Positions 16,705-26,961 are shown, numbered from the stretch's first letter. The stretch is 64,000 bases of DNA from Halegenticoccus tardaugens (GCF_004116405.1 NZ_SDIC01000007.1:1-64000); one strand, 5' to 3'. Notes: generated from the letters alone by a model not told the origin. Made by a program: numbers and translations.

Positions 16705-17076
16705 TTGCTCACACCACACAATACTAAAGAATATTTCCGTGGCTATTGTACCTTCTCGAGAACGACGCTCTTCGACCTCAGCGGCTTCCAGCGCGACCTC
16801 CTCACCGTTATCGCCGGCCATGACCAGCCCTCGGGCCAACAGATCAAAACCGAGCTCGAAGACGCCCGCACCGAAGAGATCACCCACGGGCGCTTGTACC
16901 CCAACCTCGACGTCCTCGTCAACAAAGATTACGCCGAGACTGGCCAAATCGACCGTCGGATCAATTACTACGAAATCACCGATGAAGACCGCACTGCCCT
17001 CCGAAAGCGCCGCGAGTGGGAGAAGACCAGTAACCTCCAAGAGACCGCCCTCACCTCCCCTCGAACGCCACACTAG
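16705..17076 (+). pseudogene. PadR-like regulator, copy B (start codon lost)
   Basis: The frame TTLFDLSGFQRDLLTVIAGH, followed by QPSGQQIKTELED and HGRLYPNLDVLVNKDYAETG, matches the intact PadR-like protein at 35339. Its ATG has become ACG, and the start used for this entry gives 24 extra residues. The C terminus is altered by an insertion (REWEKTSNLQETALTSPRTPH against REWEDQYLRETAFA). The upstream DNA is also similar to that before 35339. It faces small winged-helix copy B, 46 bases away. It may be a functional diverged copy, but I lean to decay. Confidence 0.55.
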
Positions 17077-17122
17077 AAATCCTCTGTCAGTGTGAAGATT
17101 GCGGGCTCATGAGACAGCGAGC

Positions 17123-17338
17123 CTACGTAATGCGGATTTGCTCGCCAACATAGTAGATGTAGCCACGGTTGTGCAGGATATTCAGCAGTGCCTCCGCAGA
17201 CACCTCGCCACACTCAGACGCAATCACTGAGTGAGCTCGCTCACGAGGAAGTTCACCACCTGCGTTTTCGACCGGCGAGCGAAGCACGTCAAGCGCCTCT
17301 TTGGCCCGCGGTGGCAGTGGTGTGCGAGAATTCATCAT
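17123..17338 (-). CDS. Small winged-helix-like protein, copy B
   Basis: A 71-aa protein, MMNSRTPLPPRAKEALDVLR to GYIYYVGEQIRIT. It ends at the natural RIT-stop shared with copy C at 38310, so this is the full-length form. Predicted fold: an N-terminal helix, a helix-turn-helix (ELPRERAHSVIASECGEVSA), then a hairpin wing (RGYIYYVGEQIRIT). The convergent PadR-like gene lies 46 bases away. Presumed DNA-binding; no characterised homologue is known to me. Confidence 0.6.
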   Translation of the reverse strand: MMNSRTPLPPRAKEALDVLRSPVENAGGELPRERAHSVIASECGEVSAEALLNILHNRGYIYYVGEQIRIT

Positions 17339-17444
17339 TGAATATGTCTAGGGGCCGCTGTCATAAAGCCTCCCAGCCAGTCGATTTTCCTGGATCACGC
17401 TAGTTGCTGAGAATTCCTTTAGTCTCCTCTCAACGGCACACATC

Positions 17445-18122
17445 TCATTCTTCTTGATCTTCAGGAAATGACGTCTCTGGAGTGATCTCCAACATCCGCA
17501 CGAGAAGCGCCTGAACGCCACGGCGCATCCGCTCAGAAACAGCTTGTCCCGAAATCCCAAGTGTCTGTGCGAGTTCAGCCTGACTGATCTTGCGCGGAAC
17601 CTCGAAGTACCCTTCCATGAGAGCGGTAGTGAGAAGATCGTATTGCGCTTGAGTAAGTACCTCGTCAGTAGAATCGGTGAGATCGACCGAGTAGGCCAAC
17701 TTCACTACGGTAATGTGAATGCCATTAGCACGACAGTGAGTATGAAACTCACTTGCGTCTGAATCGTCCGTAAAGAGGACTCGAAACGTCCAGTGATTAT
17801 TTTCACTGTAGGCAGACAGAAGAATTGCCTCAACGTCAACGAGCGTCTGAATGAGCCCGTGCGAGAGTCCCTCCCACTCAACAAGATACAGTGACTTTTG
17901 CTTTTTACTCCCTAAAAATCTGATATCATCTACATGCGGATGCTTAGGAATCTCCTTATCGAAGCGCTCTCTATCCGGGCCAGAGACCCATACTAAAGGG
18001 AAGGTGTGCTCCCCAAGTGGGATAATTCGCTCAATTTCAAAGGTAAGTTGGAGGTTCTCTTCAAGTGCTCGTCCGAACGGAAAGTCGTCAGTAACGACGT
18101 CAAACGTTAGAATTGCGCTCAC
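17445..18122 (-). CDS. HTH-10 (Bat-like) regulator, stand-alone
   Basis: A 225-aa protein with an N-terminal bacterio-opsin-activator-like domain (about 1-155) and a C-terminal HTH-10: LTQAQYDLLTTALMEGYFEV, PRKISQAELAQTLGISGQA, VSERMRRGVQALL. Unlike the protein at 5358 it lacks PAS or GAF sensors, so input must reach the N-terminal domain directly. The gene is richer in AT than its neighbours. The recognition helix reads GISGQAVSERMRR instead of the usual GISxxTxxxHLR, a notable divergence. No partner gene is adjacent. Confidence 0.78.
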   Translation of the reverse strand: MSAILTFDVVTDDFPFGRALEENLQLTFEIERIIPLGEHTFPLVWVSGPDRERFDKEIPKHPHVDDIRFLGSKKQKSLYLVEWEGLSHGLIQTLVDVEAILLSAYSENNHWTFRVLFTDDSDASEFHTHCRANGIHITVVKLAYSVDLTDSTDEVLTQAQYDLLTTALMEGYFEVPRKISQAELAQTLGISGQAVSERMRRGVQALLVRMLEITPETSFPEDQEE

Positions 18123-18267
18123 ATCATTATGGTGGTACTATGGCTATTTGTATGTATTTTAACGCTAACAAGTCTATCTACTCACCGATCAACTCACTGA
18201 TCATGACTGATTACCGGGGTGACATTGATGCGTCGCTAAGTCACCCTCTTCTCTCACACAATTTCGA

Positions 18268-18790
18268 GGCGGAAACCCACGACTGAAGTCGTGGGAGGAA
18301 GCCGACAGTAGCCCGTCGAACCATCACCGATGGTAGGCCGCCAACCCCACCGGAAGTGTTAGTATCGAACGGCACAAACCTCGAATCGGCCGATTGGGAT
18401 GGTGAACCACGGGAACCTCGTCCGACAAAGGCACACGTCGCGGACGCACCGCGAGCGACGTGAAAACCGCTTCGTGGGGCGAGGGCGCGTCCTTTCCGTC
18501 GAGCCATCCGAGGTCCAGCATGGAAAACTGTACCACGGGGCCAACGAACCGCAGGCGGTTGCGCCACCTCCGGCCCTCTTTCGGAGACTTGTGGGCCGCG
18601 TCCGGCCGAGACACGCGCTCCCCGTGGGTTGGGTCGCCCGTCAGGAGGCCCGAGAATCCGAGACGATGAACACGAGTGGTTGCTCCATGCTCCCACGCCG
18701 CCAGGCATCAGAGTCGGAGTCTCATGGGCAATTAAATTGCCGAGGCGGTTGGCCCACCGCAAAAGCAAGCCCACGACTGTAGTCGTGGGT
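18268..18790. mobile_element. PATE-like element, about 520 bp
   Basis: Left hairpin CCCACGACTGAAGTCGTGGG (18278-18297) and right hairpin CCCACGACTGTAGTCGTGGG (18770-18789) are near-identical palindromes. They enclose GC-rich DNA with only Arg/Pro/Ser-rich ORFs. The ends are type II, as at 12221, 33797 and 37496. No transposase lies inside, so it is non-autonomous. It separates the HTH-10 gene from the TFB gene. Confidence 0.65.
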
Positions 18791-18910
18791 ACCTGATGGA
18801 GTGGTGTATGAGACTACGGTACGCATCTCTGAGATAGAACAAACCATCTATTGCCGACGTAGAGTGCATACCTCTTAGTAGACTTAGTGGGCTGAGCGAG
18901 CGTAGTGGGC

Positions 18911-19876
18911 TTAGTAGAGCTCCATCGCTTCGATTTGCTCTTGATACCGATTACGAACAGTCACTTCAGTTACATTTGCCACTTGGGCCACCTCCCTTTG
19001 AGTTTGCTTTTCATTACAGAGCAGACTCGCGGCATACAGTGCTGCCGCAGCAAAGCCTGTCGGTGATTTTCCCGACAGTAAACCCGCTTCAGCGGACGTA
19101 TCAATGATCTCGTTTGCTTTCTGTTGGACTTCCTCGCTCACTCCGAGTTCGGAGCCAAATCGCGGAACATACTGTTTTGGATCAACCGGTTGCAGCTCGA
19201 GGCCAAGTTCCTGGGCAATATAGCGATACGTACGGCCGATCTCCTTTTTATCAACGCGAGAGACCTCGGTAATCTCGTCGAGACTCCGGGGCAGATTCTC
19301 TTGCCGACACGCGGCATACAGCGCACTTGTCGCAACCCCCTCGATCGAGCGCCCGCGGACCAGATCCTCATTCAATGCACGGCGATAGATGACTGACGCC
19401 ACTTCACGGACGGATCGCGGTACACCGAGTGCAGAGGCCATTCGATCGGTTTCTGAGAGTGCAAACTGTAAATTCCGCTCACCCGCGTCCCTCGTACGGA
19501 TTCGTTCCTGCCACGTGCGTAGCCGGCTCATCTGTTCACGCTTTTGCGCCGAGAGGGACCGCCCATATGCGTCCTTGTTCTTCCAGTCGATTGTGGTCGT
19601 GAGCCCCTTATCATGCAGTGTCTGTGTCGTCGGCGCGCCCACGCGCGACTTCGAGTCCCGCTCAGTCTGGGTAAACGCGCGCCACTCTGGCCCTCGATCA
19701 ATTGAGCGCTCTTCGACGACGAGTCCGCAGTCTGTGCACACCAATTCGTCGGTATCCGTGCTTTTGACCACTGTCCCGGAATCACATTCCGGGCACAGCT
19801 GCTCAGTTGCAGCGGACTCAGGGCCCTCTTTTGTTTCCACACGTGTATTCGAACCGTACTGGGAGAATCCAGTCAT
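18911..19876 (-). CDS. tfb: Transcription initiation factor IIB (TFB)
   Basis: A 321-aa general transcription factor that binds TBP and the BRE next to the TATA box and recruits RNA polymerase. The zinc ribbon is [10 protein letters not shown]...[10 protein letters not shown] (about residues 28-52). The B-finger/linker contains [20 protein letters not shown]. Two cyclin folds follow (about 120-210 and 215-315), the second with the recognition helix [19 protein letters not shown]. Haloarchaea carry several TFBs, and a copy in an IS-rich region is likely one of the environment-specific set. Upstream lies the structured non-coding stretch at 20098. Confidence 0.92.
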   Translation of the reverse strand: MTGFSQYGSNTRVETKEGPESAATEQLCPECDSGTVVKSTDTDELVCTDCGLVVEERSIDRGPEWRAFTQTERDSKSRVGAPTTQTLHDKGLTTTIDWKNKDAYGRSLSAQKREQMSRLRTWQERIRTRDAGERNLQFALSETDRMASALGVPRSVREVASVIYRRALNEDLVRGRSIEGVATSALYAACRQENLPRSLDEITEVSRVDKKEIGRTYRYIAQELGLELQPVDPKQYVPRFGSELGVSEEVQQKANEIIDTSAEAGLLSGKSPTGFAAAALYAASLLCNEKQTQREVAQVANVTEVTVRNRYQEQIEAMELY

Positions 19877-20097
19877 TGCGGGAGACTCACAAACGGAACG
19901 ATACTGAAGGTTATGGCCTATCTCTACGTCATGAAATATAAAACCTAGATAGTCTTAAATTTGGAAGCACAACTCTGAGGCTGCATACCTCTTGCTGCAA
20001 CGATCGTTGGAAGTGTTGACTTCAAGTCACAGAGTGACTGTTCACGATAACGGGTAGCTTGGTACCATCCATTAAATTATTATCAGAGAGCGATAGT

Positions 20098-20330
20098 GGG
20101 GTAGCGGACCGCGCCATGAGGCGGCACGGCGCTACCCATGGTGGATAGGGGTGATCAACGCGGACTTCCAGTTCCGATGTAGACCTTCATCCCATCCACC
20201 AGATGGCTCGCATCTGATGGCGCGTAAGCGACGATACGGAGGTGACCGAATTACGGGAGGGGCATCCTCACCCTAGGTGGGCGAGGATGTCGCGGCAGGG
20301 ACAGGCGCGCTCATCCTCCCACACTTCGGT
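20098..20330. other. Multi-hairpin non-coding stretch
   Basis: Four successive inverted repeats are visible: GGGTAGCG 20099-20106 with CGCTACCC 20130-20137 (enclosing CCGC/GCGG); GGTGGAT 20140-20146 with ATCCACC 20194-20200; CAGATG 20200-20205 with CATCTG 20211-20216; and GCATCCTC 20262-20269 with GAGGATGT 20283-20290. The last resembles a joined pair of type I transposon ends. It could be a structured RNA, a decayed element, or both. No coding frame explains it. Confidence 0.5.
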
Positions 20331-20802
20331 CTTCCTAAGGCATAATACAGTCACACTAATGCGTTAGGGGCACTAAACAATAATTCGACATAAACGGTTT
20401 GCTGGAGACAGAGGTTCTATTCAGCAGGCAGGGATGAGAACCAGAATTGAGTCGTTCCTCGAGTAATAGCAATCTCGTTCTTTATCGATCATCGTCGAGC
20501 GTATAGTCCGTGATCAGGCATTCGCGCTCCGTGTTCGCCCTCTCTGTCGGAACAAAGACGTTGAGCTCCTATTTTGGCCACCTCGCTCCGACCCCACCGT
20601 CCACCGTCCGTGACCTCGACCAAACGAACGAGAAAACCGCGATCGGAACTATCACTTCACACCATCATTATACTGACATGTAACGATGCCAGCGGGGTGA
20701 ACTTCTCCGACGGCAGCGAGTAATCCGGTTCCTCAACCGGTAGAATACCCTGATGAGTGGGTCGTCCCCGACTGTTATGTGCGCCACCCCTGATCCACAG
20801 GT
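20331..20802. other. Intergenic region with possible gene tail
   Basis: No intact gene. Read leftward, about 20484-20561 spells VFVPTERANTERECLITDYT then LDDDR-stop, an acidic tail that could be the end of a lost gene. The last 60 bases should hold the promoter of the aldo/keto reductase. Confidence 0.35.
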
Positions 20803-21687
20803 ATGAAAACGCGTTCACTGGGCGAGACCGGGCACGACAGCACTGTGATGACGTTCGGTGCGATCGTGCTGAACTGGCTCGAACAGGAGGGGGCCGATCA
20901 GATGGTGGAACTCGTCCTGGATCACGGAGTCAATCACTTTGACGTGGCCCCGGCCTACGGCGACGCCGAACTGAAGCTGAGACCGAAGCTCCACCAGCAC
21001 CGCGAGGACATCTTCCTCGGGTGCAAGACCCAGGAGCGGGGCTACGAGGGTGCGAAGCGGAAGCTCGAACAGTCGCTCGACCGCCTTGGCGTGGACACCA
21101 TCGACCTGTACCAAGTCCATGGTCTGGAGTACGAGCACGAACTCGACAGGATCACGGCCGACGACGGTGCCCTCGAGGCGATGCGGGAGGCTAAGGCCGA
21201 CGGCGTCATCGATCACATCGGGCTGACCAGTCACGGGAACCCCCAGCTCATCCTCGAGGCGATCGACCGCATCGACGACCTCGAGACGGTGATGTTCCCG
21301 CTGAACCCGGTCGTCGTCGGGAAGGACGACGAGGATCACGACTACCAGGCGGTGCTCGAGCGCGCGAACGAGGAGAACATCGGCACGCTCGGCATCAAGG
21401 CCTTCGCGAAAGGGTCGTGGCCGCCGACCGAGGAACTCTCAGAGCGGGACCGCCCGTACGCGAACTGGTATGAGCCCGTCGACACGTCCGAGAAGATCCG
21501 TGACCGGTTCGACTTCGCTGCCTCGCAGGGCCTGACCAGCGTCGTCAGTCCCGGCGACCCGAAGCTCGTCGCGATGGTGCTCGAGGCCGCGAGCCGGTAT
21601 GACGGCATGGACGAGGCGGCCCAGCGATCGCTCGTCGAGGAGGCTCGCCACGACGAGAGCCCCGTCCCGGAACAGCTCCACCACTGA
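20803..21687 (+). CDS. Aldo/keto reductase
   Basis: A 294-aa NAD(P)H-dependent carbonyl reductase of the AKR superfamily (TIM barrel). The catalytic set is visible: Asp and Tyr in HFDVAPAYGDAE, Lys in FLGCKTQERG, His in DLYQVHGL. The C-terminal cofactor region has GLTSVVSPGDPKLVAMVLE, the usual position of the nucleotide-binding helix. Substrate unknown. The chimeric ORF at 21702 starts 14 bases after its stop, on the same strand. Confidence 0.88.
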   Translation: MKTRSLGETGHDSTVMTFGAIVLNWLEQEGADQMVELVLDHGVNHFDVAPAYGDAELKLRPKLHQHREDIFLGCKTQERGYEGAKRKLEQSLDRLGVDTIDLYQVHGLEYEHELDRITADDGALEAMREAKADGVIDHIGLTSHGNPQLILEAIDRIDDLETVMFPLNPVVVGKDDEDHDYQAVLERANEENIGTLGIKAFAKGSWPPTEELSERDRPYANWYEPVDTSEKIRDRFDFAASQGLTSVVSPGDPKLVAMVLEAASRYDGMDEAAQRSLVEEARHDESPVPEQLHH

Positions 21688-21701
21688 ACCTGGAGGTCTC
21701 G

Positions 21702-22235
21702 ATGGACGTTCCCCAGACAGTGACGGCAGCGCTCGAAGACCGCCCCGTCGACGGGGCGACCTGCCTTGAGGCCGGCGCCGGCGTCGGGAACACGACCACC
21801 GGATTGCTCGCAAACGGTGGCCGCCGGGTCTACGCTATTACTAACGACAGTGACCACGCGACAGCGGTCCGCGAACGAATCGGACGTGCCGAGGCTGACC
21901 GTACTGCCGTGATCGAAGTCGATGGACGACAGGGTGACATTCTCCGCTTCGAAACCGCTGACAGCGAGACGATCCCGGTCTTTCCATTAGCCATATCGAG
22001 CGTCGTCGAGGGGGTGCCTGGTGTCCGGCGAGCACAGATCGTTCGGACCGAGCCGAACACGCTCCGCGTTCGCCTCGACGTCACCGCGACGGCCGAGGAA
22101 TCCAAGGTCTGGGAACGAGTCGAACGAGACGTTCTTGAGTTCCTGCAGCAACGGGAGATCATCGATGTGAGCGTTGAACGGGCAGACAGGGCCCCACAAC
22201 GCGATCCCACTAGCGGCAAGTTCCGGCATGTCTAG
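21702..22235 (+). pseudogene. Chimeric ORF: methyltransferase N terminus fused to ligase C terminus
   Basis: 177 aa. Residues 1 to about 70 (MDVPQTVTAALEDRPVDGAT, CLEAGAGVGNTTTGLLANGG, YAITND) are the N-terminal Rossmann half of a class I SAM methyltransferase. From about residue 70 (GRQGDILRFETADSETIPVF, then SSVVEGVPGVRRAQIVRTEP and QRDPTSGKFRHV) it is the C-terminal domain of a phenylacetate-CoA-ligase-like adenylate-forming enzyme. Neither half is complete, so an in-frame deletion between two genes is the simplest origin. Junction near 21920. A working protein is unlikely but not excluded. Confidence 0.6.
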
Positions 22236-22281
22236 TCGGAACTGGCGTAAGGAATCGTTCATATCTGGAGCGCGATGGTGC

Positions 22282-22700
22282 TTAGAACCGCGTTGCCGTC
22301 GCCGACCCGATGCGGACGTCGAGGAGCGTATTGTTCGGCTCGTCCGTCAGAGCCTCACGGTAATACTCGGCCCACTCCGCTTCGGTCGGTCCGAGATATT
22401 TCGAGAAGATACGTCGTGCTGCGTCGTTGATGCGGGCTGAATCCGTGATGGTCGCGGCAGTGCCCTGCATGACGACCATCCACTCGGCGTCGCCATCGGC
22501 GTGTTTCTCAATGGAGATGGCGACCCGTGGATTCTGGCTTGCGTTCTCTAGTTTTCGGCCCCCGGTGAGGATGTGGACGTGCCCGTCGTCATAGCCGTAC
22601 CAGACTGGCGCGACGTGCGGGCGGTCATTCACCGAAGTTGCGAGTGCGCCATGAGGGTCGCGTCACCAATGAGCTTCTCGACGGAGGGTGAAACAGACAT
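22282..22700 (-). pseudogene. Pyridoxamine-phosphate-oxidase-fold protein with frameshift
   Basis: The leftward gene starts MSVSPSVEKLIGDATLMAHS at 22700. It loses one base near 22655 and continues in the next frame as VNDRPHVAPVWYGYDDGHVH, then GGRKLENASQNPRVAISIEK and a C-terminal VRIGSATATRF. This is the split-barrel flavin (FMN or F420) family of small oxidoreductases. Without the shift it would be about 139 aa, normal for the family. The remaining 116-aa frame starts from a GTG and lacks the first strand. A one-base sequencing error would restore it. Confidence 0.65.
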
Positions 22701-22794
22701 GTGAGGTGTACGTCAGCGACAGGTATAACCGTAGAGAGAACTATCAGAATTCTTATAGACAACCTCGTCGTTCTACTCGAAGAAACAGGACCGA

Positions 22795-22985
22795 TTATGA
22801 GGTGTGGTCCGGGGGCAATTCTCGACGAATCTTCATCCTGTCGGCGGTAGATCGTGAGTCCTTCTGTGACTCCGAGACCGCTTCGAGAACCTCCGCGCTC
22901 AGGTCTTGCGACGCGCTGTCGTCCGAATAAACGCGAAGCGATCGTTCGTGAGTTCGTAGAGTCGTCGAGGTGGCGGGAGAACTTC
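22795..22985 (-). pseudogene. Unrecognised protein tail, frameshifted
   Basis: Two leftward frames combine as RLYELTNDRFAF and YSDDSASQDLSAEVLEAVSE, then SQKDSRSTADRMKIRRELPP and DHTS-stop. The composition is halophilic, and a shift of one base near 22925 joins the frames. I do not recognise the family. It lies downstream of the antiporter gene on the same strand. Confidence 0.35.
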
Positions 22986-23028
22986 GCTTCTCGGTTTCCG
23001 ATTGGCGGTGGCCGATTTCGACGAACCC

Positions 23029-24795
23029 TTAACTGCCGAGCGTGGCGAATGCGAATACGAGCGCGAGGTACCCCACGACGACACCGACCGCCACGAGGGG
23101 GATCGTCGCGAGGTGATCGTACGTCCCGTTCACGTCCTCGGTCTCGGGGCGAGCGTCTCCCCGCTCTATCGCATCGACGTCGACCTCGCCCGCGTCGATT
23201 TCTTGGGCGGTCGGCATGATCTCGGGAAGGTTCTTGCGGCGCGCGTCGAGTTTGTTCAGTGTGAAAACCGCGACGGCGGTGAGCGCGAATGCGAGCGGAA
23301 GCAACACTGAGATCGACGAAACGCCGACCGCGTATAGGAGCAGGGCGAGGACCGTAACGCCAGCCGCGGTCATTGCGAACGGGATCTGCGTGTTCACGTG
23401 GTCGATGTGGTCGGACCCGGCGAAGATCGACGACATCACGGTCGTATCACTGATTGGCGAGACGTGATCGCCCCAGATCGAGCCGCCGAACAGGACGCCC
23501 ATGAGAACCGGCAGGATCGATAGACCGACGAGTTCATAACCCAGCGGGATGGCAAGCGGCGTCAGAATCGCCATGGTTCCCCAGGAGGTTCCGGTAGTGA
23601 ACGCGATGAACATGGCGGCGATGAAGATTATAAGCGGTAGGTACGACCCCGGGACGCCGCTGCCGACCATCGCGCCGACGATATACTGGGCAGTACCGAC
23701 CTGTTCGGCGGCGTGACCGATGCTCCACGCGAGAATGATGATGGCAGCCGCGATCATCATCGTCTTGAACCCGTTAATCACGGTGTCGCTGGCCTCGTCG
23801 AGACCCATCGTCCCGAAGCCGAGCGCGCCAATCATTCCGACGGCCATGAACGCGAATGCGCCGTACAGAAGCCCGAGGGCGACGTCGGTCTCCTGGAACG
23901 CGGTCGCGACGTCGACGTTCGGCTGGTATCCGCCGCCCAGCCACCACATGGCGACCAACCCGACGACTAGGAGCGTCACGATCGGAGCAAAGAAGTTGAA
24001 CAGCGTCGGGTTCTCCTCGCTCGGCTCGCCGACGTCGGTCGTGATGTCCGAAAGCGGCGTTGCGTCTTCCCGGAGCGTCTTTTTCTCCTTGCGCGAGCGC
24101 CACTCCGCGTCGAGCATTGGCCCGTAAAAACGCTGGGTAATCGAAATAAGTCCGACCATGAAGAACGCCAGGAAGCAATAGATATTCCACGGGATACTTC
24201 GGAGAAAGAGGTCGAACGCGGTAATCCCTACCTCCTCAGCGGTGAACGCTGCCGCCTCGAACCCGGCGATGATCATGGACACCTGGAACCCGATCCAATT
24301 GGAGACCGGTCCGAATGTGGTGACCGGCGAGGTTGTTGAGTCCAGCACGTAGGCGTGCATCTCGCGCGAGCTGTTGTTCTCTTCGGAGAGCTCCCTCGTC
24401 GCGTTCCCCGTGACGATGGTGCTCGTGTACGAGTCGAAGAATATGAACACGCCGATGAGCCACGTCAGAATCTGCGAATCACGGGCCGTGTTCACCCGAT
24501 GGCCAATCCAGTTTTCGAGTGCGATGATCCCTCCAGACTTATAGATGAATGCGGCACCGGCACCCATAAACATGATCAGGATCAGGAACTTGGTGTCGAA
24601 TGGTTCCCGAACCACTTCGATAATCCAATCCATTGACAGCGCCGTCGCCGCGATCGGATCCCAGTTTGCGACCATCAGCGCGCCGATCCACACACCGGCG
24701 AACAACGACACCAACACCTGCCGCGTATACATCGCGAGAACGATCGCGAGGATCGGCGGTACGAGGGATAAAACACCGAACGTTCCCTGTGGCAT
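23029..24795 (-). CDS. NhaC-family Na+/H+ antiporter
   Basis: 588 aa from the ATG giving MPQGTFGVLSLVPPILAIVL; an ATG 18 bases upstream is possible. About a dozen hydrophobic segments span the protein. Family landmarks include IGVFIFFDSYTSTIVTGNAT, DSTTSPVTTFGPVSNWIGF, FTTGTSWGTMAILTPLAIP and SIWGDHVSPISDTTVMSS. The last two are the substrate-site motifs of NhaC/ArsB-type exchangers. It exports Na+ in exchange for H+ at the cell membrane. The C terminus carries an acidic loop (EIDAGEVDVDAIERGDARPE) before a final helix. No operon partner. Confidence 0.87.
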   Translation of the reverse strand: MPQGTFGVLSLVPPILAIVLAMYTRQVLVSLFAGVWIGALMVANWDPIAATALSMDWIIEVVREPFDTKFLILIMFMGAGAAFIYKSGGIIALENWIGHRVNTARDSQILTWLIGVFIFFDSYTSTIVTGNATRELSEENNSSREMHAYVLDSTTSPVTTFGPVSNWIGFQVSMIIAGFEAAAFTAEEVGITAFDLFLRSIPWNIYCFLAFFMVGLISITQRFYGPMLDAEWRSRKEKKTLREDATPLSDITTDVGEPSEENPTLFNFFAPIVTLLVVGLVAMWWLGGGYQPNVDVATAFQETDVALGLLYGAFAFMAVGMIGALGFGTMGLDEASDTVINGFKTMMIAAAIIILAWSIGHAAEQVGTAQYIVGAMVGSGVPGSYLPLIIFIAAMFIAFTTGTSWGTMAILTPLAIPLGYELVGLSILPVLMGVLFGGSIWGDHVSPISDTTVMSSIFAGSDHIDHVNTQIPFAMTAAGVTVLALLLYAVGVSSISVLLPLAFALTAVAVFTLNKLDARRKNLPEIMPTAQEIDAGEVDVDAIERGDARPETEDVNGTYDHLATIPLVAVGVVVGYLALVFAFATLGS

Positions 24796-24901
24796 GTGCG
24801 TGCCTCTCGACAAAATTGTTTAAAGCTTCCTAATAGATACAACTATAGAAATATTAAATTGCGTTTTTTAGGGTGATGAGTAATTCAAGAGACCAATACG
24901 C

Positions 24902-24936
24902 TTGACACCCTCCCGCGTCTCAAGACGCGGGAATCC
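24902..24936 (-). mobile_element. Type I transposon right end
   Basis: Leftward reading gives GATTCCCGCGTCT/AGACGCGGGAGG followed by GTGTCAAG. It is the right end belonging to the tnpB tail at 24937-25400. The terminal TCAA is kept, though the usual GATGTCAA has become GGTGTCAA. Confidence 0.55.
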
Positions 24937-25400
<464 letters not shown>

Positions 25401-25483
25401 CTGTGGGACTGAGGTAAATGACTCGCGGTTTCACGCTGGCTGAGTGCTCTGCCTCCGAAGTAGAGTAGGCGCCACACCCGGGC

Positions 25484-26269
25484 TCACGCCTTGCTTGTCT
25501 CGAGCTCATAGGTTAAGATGTTTCTGACGAAGACCGAAAAGCCGTGGTCGACTCCAGCGGTCCAGACTGCCGTTTCATCGGGAAATCCCAGGACAGGCTC
25601 GCCCCAAATAGAACTCACTAACACCGCTTCCCGGTCACTCATCACCACACGTCCGAGTCCGTGATTCTCTGGCGTATCACTGACCCACTCGAGTAGCGCA
25701 GAGGAAAACACGGTCATTCCTGGCACCTCGACTGAGAGCTGCTGGTGGATCTCGTCGGTGACCGTCCCGACGTGGATGGAAACACCAGTATCGCTCGCTT
25801 GCTGCAGGGATGACAACATCTCATCGTCGAGAATCGCGTCATTGAAGATGAGCAAGACGAGTTCCTCCTCGGCTTCTTCAATGAGAGCTAACGTGCGTTC
25901 GGTGACGTTCTCATGGTGTTCGATTGCCCAGACGGCTCGGTCAGTTTCCTTGTAGGCTGGTTCAATGTCACGCAGCGACTCTTCAAGCGTGTCAAAGTAG
26001 GTGTCGTACCGCTTGCGAAGTAAGTGTAACGCGGTGTCGATCTCGACCGCTTGGAATACTTTCGGCTTTGAGCGTTGGATGTCGACTAACCCCTTTCGGG
26101 AAAGCCGGTCAAGTGCTCCGTACACACGTGAGCGGGGGACGTCTGCGAGGCGGCTCACGTCTTTGGCGGTGCCCTGCGGAAGATGGGCAAGTGCGACGAA
26201 GCATTTGGCTTCGTACTCGCTAAGCCCGAGCTCCTGGAGAACGCTAATAGCGTCATGCGAGTCGACCAT
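25484..26269 (-). CDS. TrmB-family regulator with HKD-like C-terminal domain
   Basis: A 261-aa regulator. The N-terminal TrmB winged helix reads [56 protein letters not shown] coiled linker ([20 protein letters not shown]) follows, then a phospholipase-D-like effector domain ([20 protein letters not shown]...[11 protein letters not shown]). Unlike the sugar regulator at 45173 it lacks the TrmB sugar-binding C-terminal domain. The stop lies inside the region of the tnpB tail, so the last few residues may have been altered by that insertion. Target unknown. Confidence 0.78.
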   Translation of the reverse strand: MVDSHDAISVLQELGLSEYEAKCFVALAHLPQGTAKDVSRLADVPRSRVYGALDRLSRKGLVDIQRSKPKVFQAVEIDTALHLLRKRYDTYFDTLEESLRDIEPAYKETDRAVWAIEHHENVTERTLALIEEAEEELVLLIFNDAILDDEMLSSLQQASDTGVSIHVGTVTDEIHQQLSVEVPGMTVFSSALLEWVSDTPENHGLGRVVMSDREAVLVSSIWGEPVLGFPDETAVWTAGVDHGFSVFVRNILTYELETSKA

Positions 26270-26586
26270 ACTACCAGAATGGGGCCGCGCGGGGTAGGAT
26301 ATATGGCTCGCGTTCGTGAATTTATCTCTCTCAATATTCTCTCAGAGGACATAGGAAGGCGTGATCGGGTGATCTGTCTACACCGAGTCGAGATGAACGT
26401 CCGCTGACTCTGATGAACCTCCTTCAATCGACCCTCGAGAGATTTGCCCTGCTACCTCCTGCTACCCGCTGAGTGAAACACGACTGTTCCTCCGAAATCA
26501 CATTTCAAGTCACCGTCACACAGCAGGGATGAATATAAAATAGTTACATACGGAAGGCTGGCATTGGTAATCATGTACGATATCGT
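26270..26586. other. Intergenic region
   Basis: 317 bases between divergent genes without a credible ORF. TATAAAATAG at 26534-26543 is a good TATA candidate for the rightward HalOD1 gene. The leftward TrmB promoter should lie in the first 50 bases (GGATATATGG at about 26297). Confidence 0.45.
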
Positions 26587-26890
26587 ATGAGAATCCCCGG
26601 GGAGCGGTCCGAAGATGAGCAGTCGCCGTGTGGACATCAAGAGATTGGCCCCGCAGAACGGCCAAGTGACGTGCTCCTCTTTGCTCTTGCAGATCTTGCT
26701 CATATCGACCCAACAGCTCACCGTCTCTCTGTGCCACCATCGGAAGTCATCGATCTGGACGCGCTTCATGCGCTCATGTCCAGGTATGCGAGTACACAGA
26801 CCGATCGCTCGTTGGTGCTCACCTTCAAATACAAGGCTCTGTTGAAATTCTCAGAATATGATACAAACAGCGTGCTGAATACAGAGGATA
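26587..26890 (+). pseudogene. HalOD1-domain protein cut by an IS6-type end
   Basis: The frame MRIPGERSEDEQSPCGHQEI leads into RPSDVLLFALADLAHIDPTA, HRLSVPPSEVIDLDALHALM and LVLTFKYK, the haloarchaeal HalOD1 output domain found in signalling proteins. At K84 the DNA becomes GGCTCTGTTGAAAT, an IS6-like terminus, and homology ends. The open frame continues to 27090, but that part is antisense to the RidA gene and has no HalOD1 character. The C-terminal strand of the domain is therefore missing. Confidence 0.55.
26835..26848 (+). mobile_element. Solo IS6-like inverted repeat
   Basis: GGCTCTGTTGAAAT is the same end that bounds the MITE at 49534-49657. The following bases (TCTCAG) stay similar to that element's TCCTTCAG. 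No matching right end is visible before the RidA gene, so the insertion has since been truncated. Confidence 0.5.
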
Positions 26891-26961
26891 CGTTGGTCGT
26901 GTACGGACCTTGTGTGGGAAATTGTTCGCTGGACCCCGAAGGAGAAGACGAGGGACTCTCG

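Noticed and set aside
18241-18774. 177-codon leftward ORF
   Set aside because: It spans the PATE-like element including both hairpins and has a basic, low-complexity composition. It is not a gene.
20098-20330. tRNA, SRP RNA or RNase P RNA in the structured stretch
   Set aside because: No cloverleaf or T-loop sequence, no SRP helix-8 motif and no RNase P core could be found.
26452-26769. 105-codon leftward ORF
   Set aside because: Overlaps the HalOD1 frame antisense, with Cys- and Trp-rich non-halophilic composition.
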